Source: Methanomassiliicoccaceae archaeon UBA71 (GTDB taxonomy: Archaea > Thermoplasmatota > Thermoplasmata > Methanomassiliicoccales > Methanomethylophilaceae). Taken from it: a DNA stretch of 64,000 nucleotides. The translations under genes were made by a program, and so were the position numbers. The notes beneath the pieces were generated by a model. That model was not told the DNA's origin and did no database searches. It worked only from the letters and a program-made list of their open reading frames with translations. Positions 45,082 through 53,332 of the stretch are shown here, in pieces. Each line of letters begins with the position of its first letter. Position 1 is the first letter of the stretch. The stretch covers positions 1-64,000 of the forward strand of contig DARO01000006.1 in NCBI GenBank assembly GCA_002504405.1, given 5' to 3'.

Positions 45082-46439
45082 CCGGATCCCTGCAGGTCCT
45101 TGAGGCTGTCCAGGTCGACGCCCGCCATCTGCTTCATCATCTGCTTGCGCATCTTGCGGTCCTTGCCGAAGGAGGTCATCGTCTTCTTTGTGGTGTTGTA
45201 CTGCTTGAGGAGCTCGCGCACATCATGCGGTGTGACCCCGGCGCCGGCGGCGATCCTCTCGATCCTCTTTGCCTTGATTATCGAGGGGTCCTCCTTCTCC
45301 TGGGCGGTCATGGAATCCATTATCGTGCGGAAGACCTGCATCTTCCTCTGGGACGCCTCGTAGTCTATCTTGTCCTCCATGCCGCTCATCCCAGGCAGCA
45401 TGCCCATGAGCTTCTGGAGGGTCCCCATCTTCCCGACGGCTGCCATCTGGTAGTACATGTCGTTGAGGTTGAACTTGCCCGTCATGATGGCGCGGCTGAC
45501 GGCCTCCATCGCCTCCTGGTCGTCGATCTCCTCGGAAGCTATCTCCACAAGGCTGGACAGGTCTCCCATCCCCAGCAGCCTTGATATAAACTTCTTGGCG
45601 TCGAAGGCCTCGAGGTCGCGTATGTGCTCCCCGGTTCCGAGGAACACGATCCTCGCATTGGTCTTCGATATCGCGGATATGGCTCCGCCTCCCTTGGCGG
45701 TACCGTCCATCTTCGTGAGTATGACCCCGGTGACCCCGACCGCCTTGTGGAACGCCTCTGCCTGCGGCCCTGCCTGCTGACCTACCTGGGAGTCCAGGAC
45801 CAGCAGCCTCTCGTCCGGTTTGGCGACCTCCGCGATCCTCTTGATCTCGTCGATGAGGTCGTCCTCGAGCGCATGCCTTCCGGACGTATCGATGATCACG
45901 ATCTTCTTGTCCTTGAAATGGGCGAGACCGTCCTTGACTATCTTGGCTGCATCGGTCTGCCCGGGCTCGCCGTAGACCTCCACCCCGACCTTCTCGCCCA
46001 ACTGCTTCAGCTGGTCGAGAGCGGCGGGACGGTAGACGTCGGCCCCGATTAGCCCGACCGAGAGCCCCTTCTTCGAGAAGTAGAGTGCGAGCTTGCCCGT
46101 TGTGGTGGTCTTACCCTGACCGTATAGACCGACCATCATGATGGTCTGCGGCTTCAGGGCTATGCCCTCCCCGTTGTTGACCAGGGCGACGAGCTCCTCA
46201 TAGATTATCCTGGTGACATGGTCCTTCATACCGCGGCCAGCCGCCGGAGGCTCGTTGAGGGCGCGGTCCTTCACTTTGTTGGTTACATCCAGGACCAGCC
46301 TTACGTTGACATCGGCCTCCAGCAGAGCACGCTGCAGGTCCTTGCAGATGTCCTTGATGAGCTCGTCGTCCACCGACGAGGCGCTGCCGATGCGCCCCAG
46401 GACGTTCCTGAGCGACTTTCCCAATCCTTCAAGGGCCAT
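45078..46439 (-). CDS. srp54: Signal recognition particle 54 kDa protein
   Basis: The 453-residue GTPase inserts signal-bearing proteins co-translationally. NG domain: GLYGQGKTTTTGKLA, DTSGRHALEDDL, TKMDGTAKGGGAIS. The Met-rich M domain follows (LMGMLPGMSGMEDK, MKQMAGVDLDSL). The start at 46439 begins MALEGLGKSLRNVLG, as in homologues; the longer frame to 46628 is upstream noise. A strong TATA (GTATATAATAAA) lies at about 46468-46480. It heads the seven-gene operon. Confidence 0.96.
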   Translation of the reverse strand: MALEGLGKSLRNVLGRIGSASSVDDELIKDICKDLQRALLEADVNVRLVLDVTNKVKDRALNEPPAAGRGMKDHVTRIIYEELVALVNNGEGIALKPQTIMMVGLYGQGKTTTTGKLALYFSKKGLSVGLIGADVYRPAALDQLKQLGEKVGVEVYGEPGQTDAAKIVKDGLAHFKDKKIVIIDTSGRHALEDDLIDEIKRIAEVAKPDERLLVLDSQVGQQAGPQAEAFHKAVGVTGVILTKMDGTAKGGGAISAISKTNARIVFLGTGEHIRDLEAFDAKKFISRLLGMGDLSSLVEIASEEIDDQEAMEAVSRAIMTGKFNLNDMYYQMAAVGKMGTLQKLMGMLPGMSGMEDKIDYEASQRKMQVFRTIMDSMTAQEKEDPSIIKAKRIERIAAGAGVTPHDVRELLKQYNTTKKTMTSFGKDRKMRKQMMKQMAGVDLDSLKDLQGSG

Positions 46440-46563
46440 GTTGATCGGTGGCTGGTAAAACGCGCGTTTATTATATACTTGTGGCAGGGCGCTCCGCTGA
46501 ACTGGAAATCCCCGGAGACGAAAGAGGACGCGATGACCTTGAAAGAATAACAGTGGAAGTGTG

Positions 46564-46619
46564 GGGATAGGCCGAAGTATAAGAAGGGATGGGATGCACT
46601 CTACAGTCCGGCCTAACCC
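46564..46619. repeat. Inverted repeat in the srp54 upstream intergenic region
   Basis: GGGATAGGCCG (46564-46574) pairs with CGGCCTAACCC (46609-46619) at 10 of 11 positions across a 34-base loop. It lies upstream of the srp54 TATA and in no gene, and may be a structured RNA or a protein-binding site. Confidence 0.35.
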
Positions 46620-46650
46620 AGCAATCACATAGAATTAGTAACATTATAAA

Positions 46651-46668
46651 TACTTTTTTGAAAAAGTA
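46651..46668. promoter_or_regulatory. AT-rich palindrome upstream of srp54
   Basis: TACTTTTT-TG-AAAAAGTA is a perfect 8-bp-arm palindrome with a TG centre, the same format as the trp operators. It is adjacent to a TATA-like ATTATAAATA. Operator or A/T-rich terminator tract are both possible. Confidence 0.35.
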
Positions 46669-46713
46669 CAAGCAAAACGGTAACAGCCAGATCGGCCAGA
46701 TGAAAAGAGTTGT

Positions 46714-46733
46714 GGGGGCGGATGACCGCCCCC
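46714..46733 (-). terminator. Hairpin terminator of the coiled-coil gene
   Basis: Read on the minus strand, GGGGGCGG-TCAT-CCGCCCCC is followed by ACAACTCTTTT. It starts about ten bases after the stop at 46743. Confidence 0.6.
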
Positions 46734-46742
46734 TGGATAGTT

Positions 46743-47735
46743 TCAGAGGTACCCGGACTTCTGGAGGGCCATGAGGTCCTCGGTGGAGAGCTTGTCTCCG
46801 GCCTTGAAACGCTCGAAGATCTCCTTGGCCTCCTTCTTGCCCTCGGAATCGGACTTCTTCTTCTTGACCGAGTTCTTCTTGTTGCGGATGTTGGAGGCAT
46901 CCCTGTCCATCTCGTGGACGGACTTGATCTGCTCGATGTGCTTCTTGTGCTCCTCATCGGCGGCCTGCTTGCACTCGACGAACTTCGCCTGGGCTGCGTC
47001 GGCCTCCTTTCTGAGCCTGTCGGCCTGCTCGTAGAAGCCGATCATCCTGTCGTGGGCGGCCTGGGCCTTCTCGGCGTACTCGGCCACCTGGTGGTGGTAG
47101 ACCTCTGCCTCGGCCTTGGCGTCCCTGAGCTGCTGGACGAGCTCTTTTACCTCGTCGTTCTGCTCGTAGACCTTCTCCCTCTCCTCGATCTGCTTGGCCA
47201 GGATGGAGATCTGCTTGATGATCTCGTTCTCCTTGTCCTTGCCGAGAGGCTTGGTCATCTGGGTGTACTCAAGATCCTGGAGCTGTTTCTTCAGCTGCTT
47301 GACGGGAACCTCGTTCTTCTCGTCGGATTTCTCATTCCTGAAGGGAGCAAGCTGCTCCTTGAGGGCGGTGACCTTCTGGTTCCACTCGTCCCTGAGCTCC
47401 TTCGTCTCCCTGACCTTCTGGTTGAGCGAGTCGCGCTCCTCCCTGCACTTTCCGGCCTCGTCGACGAGCTCCCTGACCTGCGAGTTGAGGGCGTCTCTCT
47501 TTGCCTTCCACTCCTTGGTCTGGTTGTTCAGCTCGTCCCTGAGCTTCCTGTGCTTCTCGGCATCCTCATTGATGACGTCGCGCTTCTCCTCAATAGCCTC
47601 CAGGCTTTCTTCGGATCCGACGTCTGCAGTCTCCTCAACGCAGGGGACGGCTTCCATCGTTTCCTCTGTAACCTGCACCGGCTGCTGCTCTTCCTGAGAA
47701 TCCTGCTGCTGAATTTCCTCCACAAAATCTTCCAT
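46743..47735 (-). CDS. Long coiled-coil protein (COG1340-like)
   Basis: The 330-residue protein is almost entirely heptad-rich coiled coil from residue 45 to 275 (for example EEKRDVINEDAEKHRKLRDE, LNNQTKEWKAKRDALNSQV), with a Gln/Glu-rich N-terminus and a small C-terminal domain (KEIFERFKAGDKLSTEDL). It resembles COG1340 archaeal coiled-coil proteins of uncertain role. The start at 47735 lies about 30 bases from a TTAAAT element; the frame extends far upstream antisense to purB but without coding character. Confidence 0.87.
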   Translation of the reverse strand: MEDFVEEIQQQDSQEEQQPVQVTEETMEAVPCVEETADVGSEESLEAIEEKRDVINEDAEKHRKLRDELNNQTKEWKAKRDALNSQVRELVDEAGKCREERDSLNQKVRETKELRDEWNQKVTALKEQLAPFRNEKSDEKNEVPVKQLKKQLQDLEYTQMTKPLGKDKENEIIKQISILAKQIEEREKVYEQNDEVKELVQQLRDAKAEAEVYHHQVAEYAEKAQAAHDRMIGFYEQADRLRKEADAAQAKFVECKQAADEEHKKHIEQIKSVHEMDRDASNIRNKKNSVKKKKSDSEGKKEAKEIFERFKAGDKLSTEDLMALQKSGYL

Positions 47736-47912
47736 AAATCCACACCAACATTCGACGCGGTCATGATTTAAGCATGACCCACTTGTAAAGACGGCTATAT
47801 GCCTATTATTTATAAGGATTTCTCTGCCTCGCCCGCGTCTACGGGAAGAGCCTGCCACGTCATGCCTCTGATAGATTAAAATATGCTCACTCGATAATGC
47901 GCCCCGATTGAC

Positions 47913-49280
47913 ATGAGCAACGTCTGTCCCCTTGACTATCGTTACGGCCGCGAAGAGATGAAGGCAGTCTTCAGCGAGGAGAGCCGTATCCAGAAGCAGA
48001 TGCTTGTGGAGGCCGCGCTTGCCCGCGCACACGCCTCCCTCGGAACCATACCCCAGGAAGCCGCCGACGAGATCGGAAGGGTTGCCAGCCTGGATGTGGT
48101 CAGCATCGACAGGATCAAGGAGATCGAGAAGGACACCAGGCACGACCTCATGGCCATGGTCAAGGCGATGACCGAGCAGTGCACTGGAGATGCCGGCAAG
48201 TACGTCCACCTCGGGGCTACCAGCAACGACATAGTGGACACGGCAACCGCCCTGCAGATCAAGGATGCCATGGAGATAGTTCTGGAAGACGTAGACAACA
48301 TCATAATGACCTTCGCAAAGATCGCCAAGAGGGAGAGGGACACCCTCGAGATCGGAAGGACCCATGCTCAGTTCGCGATACCCATCACATTCGGGTTCAA
48401 GATCGCCGGATACATCGCCGAGATGCTCAGGCACAGGGAAAGGATAATCGAGGCCATGCCCAGGGTGTGCGCGGGAAAAATGGCAGGGGCCGTCGGAACC
48501 GGCGCGGCGCTGGGCAAGAACTTCTTCGAGGTCCAGAAGAGGGTCATGAAGGACCTCGGCCTGACCTACGAGCCGGCCGCCACACAGGTCGTCGGCAGGG
48601 ACAGGTACACGGAGGCGGTCTGCATCATCGCCAACATCGCCACCTCCCTGGAGAGGTACGGAACCGAGGTCAGGAACCTCCAGAGGTCCGAGATCGGCGA
48701 GGCGTCCGAGTACTTCGACGTCGCCAAGCAGGTCGGCAGCTCCACCATGGCGCAGAAGAGGAACCCCATGAACTCCGAGAACGTCTGCGGCCTGGCCCGC
48801 GTCATCCGCGGATTCGTCACTCCCACGTTCGAGAGCCAGGTCCTCTGGCACGAGAGGGACCTGTCCAACTCGTCAACCGAGAGGTTCACCCTGCCGCACG
48901 TGTTCATACTCATCGACGAGATCCTGAAGAAGATGAACTGGGTCTTTGAGGGCCTGGAAGTCCACAGGGACAGGATGCTCGAGGTCATCGAGTCCTCCCG
49001 CGGCCTCGTGATGGCCGAGCCTCTGATGATGAAGCTCACGGAGAAAGGCATCGGAAGACAGGACGCCCATGAGATCATCCGCAGCTCCGCCATGATAGCC
49101 GAGGACCAGAAGAGGCACCTCAGGGACGTCCTGCTGGAGAGGGAGGATCTCAAAGGGGTCCTCACAGAGGAGGAGATCATCACCACGATGGACGCCGCCA
49201 ACTACGTCGGGGGCGCCAGGGAGATCGTTGACAAGATGGTCGCCGCCGCAGAGGACACCGTCGGCCGGAGCGTGGAGTGA
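47913..49280 (+). CDS. purB: Adenylosuccinate lyase
   Basis: The 455-residue homotetrameric lyase acts twice in purine synthesis (SAICAR to AICAR and adenylosuccinate to AMP). Superfamily signature GSSTMAQKRNPMNSENVCG is present, with HLGATSNDIVDTATAL and GRTHAQFAIPITFGFK. Length is normal. An AT-rich TTAAAATATG lies about 30 bases upstream. The stop overlaps the next small gene (TGATG). Confidence 0.95.
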   Translation: MSNVCPLDYRYGREEMKAVFSEESRIQKQMLVEAALARAHASLGTIPQEAADEIGRVASLDVVSIDRIKEIEKDTRHDLMAMVKAMTEQCTGDAGKYVHLGATSNDIVDTATALQIKDAMEIVLEDVDNIIMTFAKIAKRERDTLEIGRTHAQFAIPITFGFKIAGYIAEMLRHRERIIEAMPRVCAGKMAGAVGTGAALGKNFFEVQKRVMKDLGLTYEPAATQVVGRDRYTEAVCIIANIATSLERYGTEVRNLQRSEIGEASEYFDVAKQVGSSTMAQKRNPMNSENVCGLARVIRGFVTPTFESQVLWHERDLSNSSTERFTLPHVFILIDEILKKMNWVFEGLEVHRDRMLEVIESSRGLVMAEPLMMKLTEKGIGRQDAHEIIRSSAMIAEDQKRHLRDVLLEREDLKGVLTEEEIITTMDAANYVGGAREIVDKMVAAAEDTVGRSVE

Positions 49281-49447
49281 TGGACCTAAGGGCCAAGCAG
49301 GGGCTGATCCTCGGTGCCATAGCAGGTGCTGCCCTGGGCGTTTTCCTATTCGCCGAGACGGGCAACCCGTGGGTCTTCCTGCTGATACCCGTGGCAGCGG
49401 TGATGGGCATGGCCCCTCAGTTTCTCAGGCCTCCGGAAGAGGAGTGA
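49280..49447 (+). CDS. 55-residue membrane protein coupled to purB
   Basis: The short protein begins MDLRAKQGLILGAIAGAALG and has two hydrophobic segments separated by AETGNPW, ending PPEEE. It is not recognised. Its ATG overlaps the purB stop (TGATG at 49278-49282) and a hairpin follows its stop, so it is probably a real operon member. Confidence 0.65.
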   Translation: MDLRAKQGLILGAIAGAALGVFLFAETGNPWVFLLIPVAAVMGMAPQFLRPPEEE

Positions 49448-49464
49448 CCGTCGGGGAAATGGCC

Positions 49465-49482
49465 GGAGGGGCTAGCCCCTCC
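49465..49482. terminator. Hairpin terminator after the purB operon
   Basis: GGAGGGG-CTAG-CCCCTCC is followed by TTAGTTTT on the plus strand. It lies between convergent stops (49447 and 49496). Confidence 0.6.
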
Positions 49483-49495
49483 TTAGTTTTCAGAA

Positions 49496-49897
49496 TCAGA
49501 TCTTGTCGCCGGCGTGAGGCCCGGGGGTCACATAGTAGACCTCCTCGACCTTCATCTTCACCAGGTTCTTGGCAGGAAGTGTCTCCTTCTTGGCGTGGGC
49601 GAAGGCGACAGCCTTCTCATAGTCCTCCCCGGAGTTCTCGATGGTGAGGGTACCCTTGACCTGCCAGGACTCGGGGCTCTCGGGGGTCCATACATAGAAC
49701 GACGCCTTGGGGTTCTCCTTCATGTTCGCGAGGGTCTTCTTGAAGAAGTTGTCCACGATCCAGATGTTCCCGTCCTCGGCGAGGAACAGCATTCCTACGG
49801 GCACCACATTGGGGATCCCGTCCTTGGAGGCCGTAGCCAGGGAGAAGATCTTCTGGTTCTTCATCTGCTCAGCAATCTCAGGGGTTATCTGTGCCAT
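49496..49897 (-). CDS. Pyridoxamine 5'-phosphate oxidase-like flavin-binding protein
   Basis: The 133-residue split-barrel protein begins MAQITPEIAEQMKNQKIF, with the PNPOx-like FSLATASKDGIPNVVPVGM, DNFFKKTLANMKENPKASF, and WQVKGTLTIENSGEDY. It probably binds FMN or F420-type flavin; the substrate is unknown. The start at 49897 is supported by a TATA (GTATTAATAG at about 49920-49930), which excludes the longer frame. Confidence 0.88.
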   Translation of the reverse strand: MAQITPEIAEQMKNQKIFSLATASKDGIPNVVPVGMLFLAEDGNIWIVDNFFKKTLANMKENPKASFYVWTPESPESWQVKGTLTIENSGEDYEKAVAFAHAKKETLPAKNLVKMKVEEVYYVTPGPHAGDKI

Positions 49898-50029
49898 GGT
49901 GTGAGGAATCCACTCCGTTCTATTAATACAGGTGGCTGAGGATGGCCATTCTTCCACCATACTATCGTTATCCTAATTGTACTGAAATCCCTATTACCTA
50001 ATATATAGAGGAAGGGGAATACACGGGCC

Positions 50030-51220
50030 ATGGCAGGGCACAGGCTGTTCACGAGCACATTTCTCCTCGACACAGCCATATCGTTCTGCTGCTGCCTCAA
50101 CTACTTCACGCTCCTGATCAATATCACCGGTTTCTCGGTCGCGGAATTCGGGGCGTCGTCGGCGGAGGGCGGCCTCGCTGCAGGCATCTACGTCATAGGC
50201 GGCCTCCTTTCGAGGCTGCTCCTCGGAAAGTACATCGAGCTCGTCGGGAGGAAGAAGATGCTCTGCATAGGGCTTTGTCTGGCATTGGTCATGTCCTGCA
50301 CTTACTTCTTCGTCTCTTCGATGGTGATGCTGTACTTCATAAGATTCGCCCACGGCATCAGCTACGGGCTGAGCAGCTCGTGCACCAACGACATCGTCGC
50401 GAAGATCGTGCCTCCGGAGAGGAGGGGCGAGGGCATGGGCTACTTCCTGCTCAGCATAACGGTGGCGACCGCGATAGGTCCGTTCATCGGGATGGAGTTC
50501 GGCCACGGCGGGAACTACGATGCCGTGTTCAGCGTCGGCCTGGTGATGTACTCTGCCGCGCTTGCCCTCGCTCTGATCATGAAGGTGCCGGAGGAGACAC
50601 TCACGGAGCAGCAGGTGGAGGAGGCCAAGAGCTTCAACCCCAGAAACCTGATCCAGTTCTCCGCGGTGCCCCTGGCCGCCACGTGCATGGTGTTCTACTT
50701 CGGATACTCGGGAGTGCTGTCGTTCATCTCGTCCTACTCATTGGAGATAGGCCTGGAGGAGGCCGCCACCTACTACTACCTGGCAGTGTCCCTCGGAACG
50801 CTGGTGTCCAGGCTGACCACGGGGAAGCTCTACGACACCCGCGGACCGAACATCGTCATGATACCGGGCTATATCGCGTTCATAATTGGGATGCTGATAT
50901 TCTCCAGGACATCGGATGCCGCCCTGTTCCTGTCCGCGGGCTTCGTCATGGGATACGGCGTGTCCATCATCTACACGATCTGCCAGGCGATCGTCATCAC
51001 CAAGAGCACGGCCCACAGGTACGGTGTCACCACATCGACCTTCGCAGCGGTGGTGGACCTCGGGAGCGGACTCGGGCCGTCGATCCTCGGTCTGCTGATA
51101 TCCTCCATCGGATACCGCGACATGTACCTGAGCTGCTGCCTGATAGCGGTGGTCAGTCTGGTCATGTACTGGACCATCCATGGGAGGAGGGTCACTAAGC
51201 GCGCCCTCAGCAAGGCATGA
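50030..51220 (+). CDS. MFS transporter
   Basis: The 396-residue protein has twelve membrane helices with MFS hallmarks: GKYIELVGRKKML (loop 2-3 motif), FIRFAHGISYGLSSS, and PPERRGEGMGYFLLS (characteristic of drug/small-molecule exporters). The substrate is not predictable. A TATA (CTAATATATAG) and GAAGGGG element precede the ATG. Confidence 0.88.
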   Translation: MAGHRLFTSTFLLDTAISFCCCLNYFTLLINITGFSVAEFGASSAEGGLAAGIYVIGGLLSRLLLGKYIELVGRKKMLCIGLCLALVMSCTYFFVSSMVMLYFIRFAHGISYGLSSSCTNDIVAKIVPPERRGEGMGYFLLSITVATAIGPFIGMEFGHGGNYDAVFSVGLVMYSAALALALIMKVPEETLTEQQVEEAKSFNPRNLIQFSAVPLAATCMVFYFGYSGVLSFISSYSLEIGLEEAATYYYLAVSLGTLVSRLTTGKLYDTRGPNIVMIPGYIAFIIGMLIFSRTSDAALFLSAGFVMGYGVSIIYTICQAIVITKSTAHRYGVTTSTFAAVVDLGSGLGPSILGLLISSIGYRDMYLSCCLIAVVSLVMYWTIHGRRVTKRALSKA

Positions 51221-51293
51221 CCTCGCATGATGTCCCGTATAATCCGAGGCATCCTTCGAAATCAATATAGCATCCGTCCCCATAGCTCGGCCC

Positions 51294-52241
51294 ATGTTCG
51301 AGAACGCCGAGCAGGACTACTCGCTCACGAGGAAGATCAACCTCGTGTTCAGGTTCAGCTACACCATCCCGTTCGTGCTGGCCTCGCTCTGCGGTACCGT
51401 GCTTGCCGTCGGGTACGGGGGGCCGCTCTACATCTACGCCGCCATACCGTGCGCCGTGCTGCTGCTCGGGATCTTCGTGAACTTCTCAAACGACTACTTC
51501 GACCACGAATCCGGGGTGGACGCGGTGAGGTTCAGAAAGGCCATGGAGGTGAACAAGGACTCGGACATAATCAGGAAGCTCTACTGGGACGGTAACCAGT
51601 TCGACAACGGGAACATCTCGGAAAGGGAGGGAAGGATCCTCATGGCCGTCATAATGATCGCGGCCGTGCTCGTTGCCATCCCCATCGTCATCTACAACCC
51701 GCTTTGGGCGCTCATATTCGGAGCGGCGGGGCTCTTCCTGGCGTACTTCTACACAGCCCCTCCTGTGAACCTGGGGGGCCGCGGGCTGGGGGAAGCGGCG
51801 GTCGCGGTGTCCTTCTTCATGATGTCGTTCTGCCCGTACTTCCTGATCACGGGGACGGTCTCCATCGAGTCCGTGTCGATGTCGGTCGTCGTGGCACTGC
51901 TCGTCGCCCATATGAGGACGGTTGACTCGGCGACGGGTCAGGAGACCCATCTGGAGATAGGCGACAGGTCGATCTCCACGATGTTCGGCATGGATGCCGT
52001 GGCATGGCTGTCCAAGGCGGTGATTGTGACTGCCTACGCCCTGGTGGCGCTTATGGCTGCACTGCTCGATCCGCTCTACCTTTTGGCCTTCATCACCCTG
52101 CCATTCAGCATCAAGGCATGGTCCGTCGTGTCCAGCAAGGGACCAGGCTGGGAGTTCAGGACCGCCCCTCTGTTCTTCGGCATCGCAGTCGTTACCGAGG
52201 TGGCGTTCATCGCTATTGTAGCCCTTCAGACGGTCCTCTGA
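51294..52241 (+). CDS. UbiA-family prenyltransferase (MenA-like)
   Basis: The 315-residue integral membrane protein has eight or nine helices. The first Asp-rich motif is NFSNDYFDHESGVD (residues about 63-76), which binds prenyl diphosphate with Mg; the second is weaker near QETHLEIGDRS. Archaeal relatives act in lipid (DGGGP synthase) or menaquinone-like pathways; N-D-Y-F-D resembles the MenA branch. It overlaps the convergent radical SAM gene by 16 bases. Confidence 0.88.
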   Translation: MFENAEQDYSLTRKINLVFRFSYTIPFVLASLCGTVLAVGYGGPLYIYAAIPCAVLLLGIFVNFSNDYFDHESGVDAVRFRKAMEVNKDSDIIRKLYWDGNQFDNGNISEREGRILMAVIMIAAVLVAIPIVIYNPLWALIFGAAGLFLAYFYTAPPVNLGGRGLGEAAVAVSFFMMSFCPYFLITGTVSIESVSMSVVVALLVAHMRTVDSATGQETHLEIGDRSISTMFGMDAVAWLSKAVIVTAYALVALMAALLDPLYLLAFITLPFSIKAWSVVSSKGPGWEFRTAPLFFGIAVVTEVAFIAIVALQTVL

Positions 52242-53179
52242 CCTCGCTTCTTACCGCTAAGGGCGAAAGTGGGGGCCAGCTCAAGGATGGTCCTCGGATC
52301 CCCCCTCTTGACCAGCCTGTATTCACGGGCAGCGGCGAACCCGCAGTGCCTGCAGGATTCCGGATTGGAGCGCATGGGACAGCCCTTGGCATGGCTTCCA
52401 TCTGGCAGCGTGAAAACGGTTAGATCGATCGGACAGCTGTCCGTCCAGTCCTCCACCAGGAGGTCCCTGAGACCCTTCCTTGAGTTCAGAATCGGGAACC
52501 CCTCGTCCTTCAGAGCAGATATCTCCTCCACTGCTCTGCGCCTCTCATCTGGGGAAAGGGCCTGGTCCGCTGGCGGGGGAGTGATGAAATTGAACACTAT
52601 ACCGTCCATGCGGGGATTCTGGCGGACGATCTCCGCCGTCTCCCTAATGTGATCGATGTTGGTCTTCTGGACAACCATGTTGGCGAACACGGATCCATCG
52701 AACTCCAGAGAGGCCAGATTGTTCATCAGCGTATCGAAAACGCCCTCCTGACGGATCGCATCATGGACATCCCTCGGCCCGTCCAGGCTCACCGAGATGG
52801 TATCGGATGCCGTGCATATCCTCCCTGTGCCGTTGGTCGTGTATCCGGTGTTGAGGTATCCGAGGGACTTGGCGAAAGTTATGAGATCCTCGAGGCGGCG
52901 TTCGCCGTCGCTCCACATCGTCGGCTCCCCTCCCTCGAAGTATGCGATTCTGGCACCCTGCTTGTACCTCGTCCTCAGGTCCTCGCAGATCTCATCGTAG
53001 GTGAGGGAGTTCTTAGGCGGGAGCGTGCCCGCATCGAGCTGCCTGGCTATATCGCAGTGCCTGCAGCGGAGGTTGCAATTGAGATGGATCATCATTGTGG
53101 TGACGAGAGGACGGTCCCTGTCGATTTTGGAGCCGAGCCACCATCCCGCATAGCCAGAGAACTCCTTCAGATTGCCCAT
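52226..53179 (-). CDS. Radical SAM protein with C-terminal Cys cluster
   Basis: The 317-residue protein carries the radical-SAM CxxxCxxC motif (LNCNLRCRHCD) near residue 40, then YFEGGEPTMW, TTNGTG, and SVSLDGPRDVHDAIR. A C-terminal GCPMRSNPESCRHCGF may bind an auxiliary Fe-S cluster, as in SPASM-like enzymes. The start at 53179 lies about 25 bases from a TATA (CATTATAG at 53201-53208), so the upstream GTG is unlikely. The substrate is unknown. Confidence 0.87.
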   Translation of the reverse strand: MGNLKEFSGYAGWWLGSKIDRDRPLVTTMMIHLNCNLRCRHCDIARQLDAGTLPPKNSLTYDEICEDLRTRYKQGARIAYFEGGEPTMWSDGERRLEDLITFAKSLGYLNTGYTTNGTGRICTASDTISVSLDGPRDVHDAIRQEGVFDTLMNNLASLEFDGSVFANMVVQKTNIDHIRETAEIVRQNPRMDGIVFNFITPPPADQALSPDERRRAVEEISALKDEGFPILNSRKGLRDLLVEDWTDSCPIDLTVFTLPDGSHAKGCPMRSNPESCRHCGFAAAREYRLVKRGDPRTILELAPTFALSGKKRGQRTV

Positions 53180-53332
53180 GCGTGACTGATGCCGCACATC
53201 CTATAATGGGGTTGCGGAGATCAGCAGCGCATTCCCCGCAGACCTTCCCCGATCAGACCCCGGAGGATCTCCAACGATTCCGAAGGATTGCTTGGAATGT
53301 TCGGGTTCCATATGGATCGGAGAACCGCCCTG

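Noticed and set aside
46440..46628. 63-residue N-terminal extension of SRP54
   Set aside because: The promoter TATA lies inside it and SRP54 homologues start at MALEGLGKSL.
47736..48851. Long minus-strand extension of the coiled-coil frame through purB
   Set aside because: It is a shadow of the GC-rich purB gene; the coiled-coil protein has its own TTAAAT promoter element at about 47762-47770.
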